From the NCBI GenBank assembly GCA_029259635.1, contig JAJDEU010000013.1, forward strand, positions 186,001-250,000: a stretch of DNA of 64,000 nucleotides, written 5' to 3'. Source of the DNA: Planctomycetota bacterium (GTDB lineage Bacteria > Planctomycetota > UBA1135 > GCA-002686595). This document shows positions 60,733 to 64,000 of this stretch, one piece after another. Position numbers and translations under genes: made by a program. The notes beneath the pieces were generated by a model. That model saw only the letters and a list, made by a program, of their open reading frames with translations, did no database searches and was not told the DNA's origin. Position 1 is the stretch's first letter. Each line of letters opens with the position of its first letter.

Positions 60733-61400
60733 TGGGATTTGGGGAAGGTGATCGGAATGCGCATGCGGAACTGAACGGGTTCGCCCTTGCGCTTTCCGGG
60801 TTCGAATCGCCACTGTCGAATCGCGGCCAAGGCCGCTCGCTCGAACACGGGGTCGGTGGAACTCTGGACCACGGGCTTCTTCACGCGCCCGCGTTCGTCG
60901 ACGACGAAAATGATCGTGACCGTTCCGGGGGCTTTCTTGCGAAGCTTGCTGTCGAGGATCGGACCCGGCTGATAGAGGATGCGCGGTTTTTGGTCCAGGT
61001 CGCTGAGCGAGAACAGCGCCGCGATCTTGTCCTGCCCCACGAGGTTTTCCATGTTCATGTTGAAGTCGGTCGCGGCCCAACCGCCTCCGCCGTGGCCCGC
61101 GTTGAGTGCGAGCTCGAGTGAGGAGAGGTCGGGCGTCGGCAGGGACTCCATCATTTCCGGCGGGGCCTCCTCCGGCTCGTCTTCCGGCTCGGGCTCCTCT
61201 TCCGGCGGCGGAGGCGGAGGCGGCGGAACCGCAGCCGTATCCACAGACCTCAGAGTCGTGTCGGCGAGCGGCGAGTCCGCAATCCTCTGAATCACCGGGA
61301 GCAGCAGAAAGAACAGCGCGGTTAAGACGACGGCGCCCACCGACACGCACAGTTGTCGGATCAAGAAGCGCAACACAGAGCCCCGTCGAGTCTTCCTCAC
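60729..61400 (-). CDS. TonB-family energy transducer (TonB2-like)
   Basis: 223 aa with GTG start at 61400. An N-terminal TM helix (IRQLCVSVGAVVLTALFFLLLP), a Pro/Glu-rich periplasmic linker (PPPPPPPPEEEPEPEDEPEE), and a C-terminal TonB domain from about 135 (APGTVTIIFVVDERGRVKKPVV, FERAALAAIRQWRFEPGKRKGE). It transmits proton-motive-force energy from ExbBD to TonB-dependent outer-membrane transporters. It lies 8 bp after ExbD in the same strand. Its short length (223) is typical of TonB2. Confidence 0.93.
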   Translation of the reverse strand: MRKTRRGSVLRFLIRQLCVSVGAVVLTALFFLLLPVIQRIADSPLADTTLRSVDTAAVPPPPPPPPEEEPEPEDEPEEAPPEMMESLPTPDLSSLELALNAGHGGGGWAATDFNMNMENLVGQDKIAALFSLSDLDQKPRILYQPGPILDSKLRKKAPGTVTIIFVVDERGRVKKPVVQSSTDPVFERAALAAIRQWRFEPGKRKGEPVQFRMRIPITFPKSQ

Positions 61401-61408
61401 TGTGAGCC

Positions 61409-61822
61409 TCAGCCTTCCGACGCCCGCGTGGCGACGCTGACCTTTGTAGCACCGGCGAGCTTGGCCTCGTCGATCACACGAACCAACAGCCCGGAAGGGG
61501 CAGCACTATCCGCCTGCACGATCACCGGAATATTCTCCTTCTGGATCAACCGCTTGACCCACGGCTGGACGCCGCTGATTCCGATGCTCTGTCCGCCGTA
61601 GACGATCTCACCGCTGGCGGTGATCGCGATGAGGATGCTCGTCTTCTCCAATTGGGAAGCCGAGGCCGCCTGCGGCTTGTCGACCTCAACGCCGGTCTCC
61701 TCCACGAAGACCGTCGTCACGATGAAGAAGATCAAGAGGATGAACACGCAGTCGATCAACGGAGACATGTCGATGCCGACTTCATTCTCGTCCGACTCTG
61801 TGGCTTCTCGAAAACGTCCCAT
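61409..61822 (-). CDS. exbD: ExbD/TolR biopolymer transport protein (ExbD2-like)
   Basis: 137 aa from ATG 61822. One TM helix ([21 protein letters not shown]) carries the conserved Asp in PLID that carries protons, and the periplasmic domain ends with [11 protein letters not shown]. It belongs to the ExbB-ExbD-TonB complex with its neighbours. Its start lies 34 bp downstream of ExbB. Confidence 0.95.
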   Translation of the reverse strand: MGRFREATESDENEVGIDMSPLIDCVFILLIFFIVTTVFVEETGVEVDKPQAASASQLEKTSILIAITASGEIVYGGQSIGISGVQPWVKRLIQKENIPVIVQADSAAPSGLLVRVIDEAKLAGATKVSVATRASEG

Positions 61823-61856
61823 TTGGATTCTCTGTAGTGAAGTGAAGGGTGCTCAG

Positions 61857-62555
61857 CTAAGCCCGAACTCGGGCTTCCAACTCTTTGCGATAAATAACTT
61901 GGGTGCAGATCGACTCGAGGTGCGCGAGAAAAGCGCAGTAGCGATCGTGCTGGCGAGCGAGTTGGTGCTGCATGAATAGTCCGGGCAGCGCGATGATCAG
62001 GCCGGTCTCCGTCGTGTAGAGCGCCTCGGAAATGCCCTCGGCAACAAGGCCCATGGTCTGGTCGCCTCCAGCGCCGGACGCGAGCGCGGCGAAGGTGGCG
62101 AGCATGCCCGTCACCGTTCCGAGCAGTCCGACCAGTGGCGCCGCGCTGACGCAAATTTTCATCGCTCGCAGGTCGCGCTCGAACGGCGCACTCTCCGAAT
62201 CCCGCAGCTTGCCGAAGCTGTCGACGATCTCGCCGAGCGAGGCGCCGCCGAGCGCAAAGTCGAGCAGGTCCCCCACCGGCCCCTGCCGCTCGCGCGGATG
62301 GTGTATCCACCGACGCCAGGTGCGTTCGGGAACAACCTGAAAACCCTTCTGACGCAACTTCATGTGCGCATTGATTCCCATGCCGAACATCACCAAGCCG
62401 ATCGCCGCGATCCCGACCATGGCCCAGCCTCCGGCGAGCCAAATTTCGAGCGCTTGATCCCAGAGCTTCCTCGCACCGAGAACGAGTGCGCTGTCCGCAG
62501 GGTCGAAGAGTTCGAAGACTCCCCCCGGCTGCTCTACTTCCGCCGGAGCCATCAC
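61857..62555 (-). CDS. exbB: MotA/TolQ/ExbB proton-channel protein (ExbB2-like)
   Basis: 232 aa. Start at GTG 62555 or ATG 62552, both in overlap with the TtpC stop. MotA/TolQ/ExbB domain: APLVGLLGTVTGMLATFAALA (TM2) with the conserved pore Thr/Gly, and EALYTTETGLIIALPGLFMQHQLA (TM3). The N-terminal TM (LEIWLAGGWAMVGIAAIGLVMFGMGI) is also in place. It forms the proton channel with ExbD. Confidence 0.94.
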   Translation of the reverse strand: MMAPAEVEQPGGVFELFDPADSALVLGARKLWDQALEIWLAGGWAMVGIAAIGLVMFGMGINAHMKLRQKGFQVVPERTWRRWIHHPRERQGPVGDLLDFALGGASLGEIVDSFGKLRDSESAPFERDLRAMKICVSAAPLVGLLGTVTGMLATFAALASGAGGDQTMGLVAEGISEALYTTETGLIIALPGLFMQHQLARQHDRYCAFLAHLESICTQVIYRKELEARVRA

Positions 62556-64000
62556 GATTCGGAGCTCGCGCCCTCACCACCCGTCGATGATCGATCGTCG
62601 TCGGCAGCGCCGACCCGCTCGGCCAACCGTTTGTACTCACGGTCCAGCTCCGCGATCTTTTGATTCAGCTCGCTGACCCCCATTGCCTCTGAGCGCAATT
62701 GGCCCAGCTCAACCAAGCTCGCCTGCAGCTCGGGATCCATCGCGTGCGCGGGGTTCGGCGAGTCGGACTCGCGAGTTACGCGGGCCGTAGAGTGCTGGTC
62801 GATCTGCCCCGTAACCTCCCGACTGGTGTAGCCGTAGGTCTTTGAGATTTGATTCACAAAAGCAACCGCCGCCGTCTCCATGTTGCTGACGACGGACCGC
62901 GCCTTGCGCGAGAGAAAGGCGTGAATCAACAGCGACGGAATCGCGACGATCAGACCGTACTCCGTGGTGATCAACGCCTCGGAGATCCCGCCCGAGAGCG
63001 TCTTGACGTCGCCGGAGCCGAACACGGTGATCAGCTTGAAGGTATTGATGATGCCGGTCACCGTGCCGAGCAGTCCGAGCAGAGGCGCCGAAGCCGCGCA
63101 GATCGCGATGAAGGGCAAGTGCTTTTGCAGCTTCAATCGAGTGGTGAGCACGGTCTCGTACATGACCTCTTCGATCAGCTCGCGAGGTTCGCCGAGATGC
63201 ACGACTCCCGCGGAGAGCATCTTGCCCGCGCGTCCGCCGATCGCCTGCGCGGCGGCACGAGCTCCGTCGACGTCTCTCGCCTCCACAGCGTCGAGCAAGC
63301 GATTCATCTTCTTGGTCGAGGGTTTCCGGATAAAAGCCAGCCCCAGCCACTTGAAGATCGCGACGATGAGCGCGGCTCCTGCCATCGCAAAGATCGGGAT
63401 CATGATGTCCCCGCCCTTTTTGACGTGCTCGAGTAGAGTCTCCTCCGTCGACTCGAACTTGTGCGCGTTGCCGAGACTCGGGTCGAACGGAAACAGTCCT
63501 TCCCCGGTGCTGATCAACGCGGCCGCGGCCTCGGCGTCGTCCAGATTCGCGAATGCGATTTCCGCTGGCTCGACGGACCCGAGGCGCTGTTCAGCCGTGC
63601 CGGCCAAGTCGGATCCGCTCGCCTGGAAGAGCGCCGAAGGGCCGACCAATACGAACTGCCCCGGCTGAACCAGCCCTGCGGGGTCGACCGCCGTTCCGGC
63701 GAAGCGCGTTCCTCCGAGGAGGCCCTCCAAGCGACCGAGCGAGAGGTCGAGCAACGCCGTTTGCGCTTCGAAGACCTCGCCGACACTGGCGTCGGGATTA
63801 CTCAAGGTCGTGTCCAGTGATTCGAGCTCGACTCCATAGCGCTGGAGCTCGACCACGTGCAGGCCCGCCTCGAAGTTGCGGTAGTACTGATCGAAGAGAT
63901 TCGCGAGATAGTTCGATTCGTCGCGACGCGCTTTGATGTCGGTCCGGGCCGTACTCAGGTCGAGAGTGCTACGGTCGAGCGAGCGCGTCGTCTTTTGGTT
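62552..64000 (-). CDS. TtpC-like long MotA/TolQ/ExbB protein (partial, runs off right edge)
   Basis: The frame is open from the stop at 62552 to the window edge (482 residues visible); the N-terminus is missing. The visible N-terminal part (LDLSTARTDIKARRDESNYL, then FDQYYRNFEAGLHVVELQRY) is a helical periplasmic region, followed by a beta-rich portion (QFVLVGPSALFQASGSDLAG) and then a full ExbB-like domain with three TM helices (IMIPIFAMAGAALIVAIFKWLGL; LGLLGTVTGIINTFKLITVFG; ITTEYGLIVAIPSLLIHAFL). A C-terminal helical tail follows. TtpC in Vibrio TonB2 systems has the same size and position before exbB2. A DUF3450 gene would be expected beyond the edge. Confidence 0.92.
   Translation of the reverse strand, partial: NQKTTRSLDRSTLDLSTARTDIKARRDESNYLANLFDQYYRNFEAGLHVVELQRYGVELESLDTTLSNPDASVGEVFEAQTALLDLSLGRLEGLLGGTRFAGTAVDPAGLVQPGQFVLVGPSALFQASGSDLAGTAEQRLGSVEPAEIAFANLDDAEAAAALISTGEGLFPFDPSLGNAHKFESTEETLLEHVKKGGDIMIPIFAMAGAALIVAIFKWLGLAFIRKPSTKKMNRLLDAVEARDVDGARAAAQAIGGRAGKMLSAGVVHLGEPRELIEEVMYETVLTTRLKLQKHLPFIAICAASAPLLGLLGTVTGIINTFKLITVFGSGDVKTLSGGISEALITTEYGLIVAIPSLLIHAFLSRKARSVVSNMETAAVAFVNQISKTYGYTSREVTGQIDQHSTARVTRESDSPNPAHAMDPELQASLVELGQLRSEAMGVSELNQKIAELDREYKRLAERVGAADDDRSSTGGEGASSES

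Noticed and set aside
60733..61452. 240-residue N-terminal extension of the TPR lipoprotein
   Set aside because: It is a different frame of the tonB gene, Arg-rich, and the lipoprotein signal with LGAC starts at 60732.
1..64000. CRISPR arrays, tRNA, rRNA, integrase or transposase genes
   Set aside because: No regularly spaced repeats, cloverleaf or rRNA-like sequence, and no integrase or transposase motif were seen on reading; a covariance-model scan was not possible.

Overview
The window is 64 kb of a G+C-rich chromosome from a diderm (Gram-negative) bacterium. The LPS-export permeases LptF and LptG, LPS-core-type kinases, a lipid-A-type acyltransferase, a TolC/MFP/ABC efflux set and an ExbB/ExbD/TonB energy-transduction cluster all imply an outer membrane with LPS-like glycolipid. 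A flagellin-glycosylation (Maf/DUF115) protein and an FlhG/MinD-like ATPase suggest a flagellum. The mix of HEAT/VWA proteins, several cobalamin-type radical SAM enzymes and a selenoprotein would fit a deltaproteobacterial-grade lineage (Myxococcota or similar) or Planctomycetota, but no rRNA, tRNA or marker gene here settles it. There is no prophage, integrase, canonical IS transposase or CRISPR array; the window is mainly host chromosome.

Layout. 1-5.0 kb: an edge-truncated polytopic DUF2142/GT-C-like membrane protein, a secreted amidase and a Na+/H+ antiporter with a RCK domain. 5.1-10.3 kb: a compact minus-strand MacAB-TolC-like efflux operon. 10.7-14.8 kb: a GT-C/TPR membrane protein, NAD(P)H-hydrate epimerase and a HEAT-VWA protein. 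15.2-24.5 kb: three radical SAM proteins with B12-binding-like domains, formiminotransferase-cyclodeaminase and two short-chain dehydrogenases. 24.6-32 kb: a peptidase-MA-like secreted protein, an aminotransferase, an unknown secreted protein, a ParA + helix-hairpin-helix pair and an FlhG/MinD-like ATPase. 32.2-35.9 kb: pyruvate kinase, an EAL/HDOD signalling protein, a JAMM metalloprotease and a 72-residue SelW-like selenoprotein. 36-40 kb: unknown secreted and membrane proteins and a TPR lipoprotein. 40.2-55.7 kb: envelope genes (LptG, LptF, a kinase-kinase-acyltransferase fusion, a glycosyltransferase, a second LPS-type kinase overlapping a methyltransferase), an FHA-like protein, a sigma-54-type AAA+ protein overlapping UvrD/PcrA, and a DUF819 membrane protein. 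56-64 kb: an alkaline-phosphatase-superfamily lipoprotein, Maf/DUF115, and a TtpC-ExbB-ExbD-TonB-TPR cluster that runs off the right edge.

The most notable discoveries are two that gene callers would miss. First, a selenoprotein on the minus strand at 35892-35674 has a Cys-x-x-Sec motif whose Sec codon is TGA, followed by a hairpin with a GGTCT apical loop as in the E. coli fdhF SECIS. Second, three copies of a repeat of exactly 163 bp (21156-21318, 36157-36319, 40021-40183) have about 24-bp terminal inverted repeats and a shared interior that aligns without gaps in one reading frame. All three copies lie between genes, and one forms the centre of a divergent promoter region.

Many minus-strand genes are translationally coupled by 1-11 bp overlaps (TolC/MFP, ABC ATPase/permease, ParA/HhH, AAA+/UvrD, TtpC/ExbB, TonB/TPR), so operon assignments are fairly secure. 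Start sites were chosen by family alignment and coupling; several use GTG or TTG.
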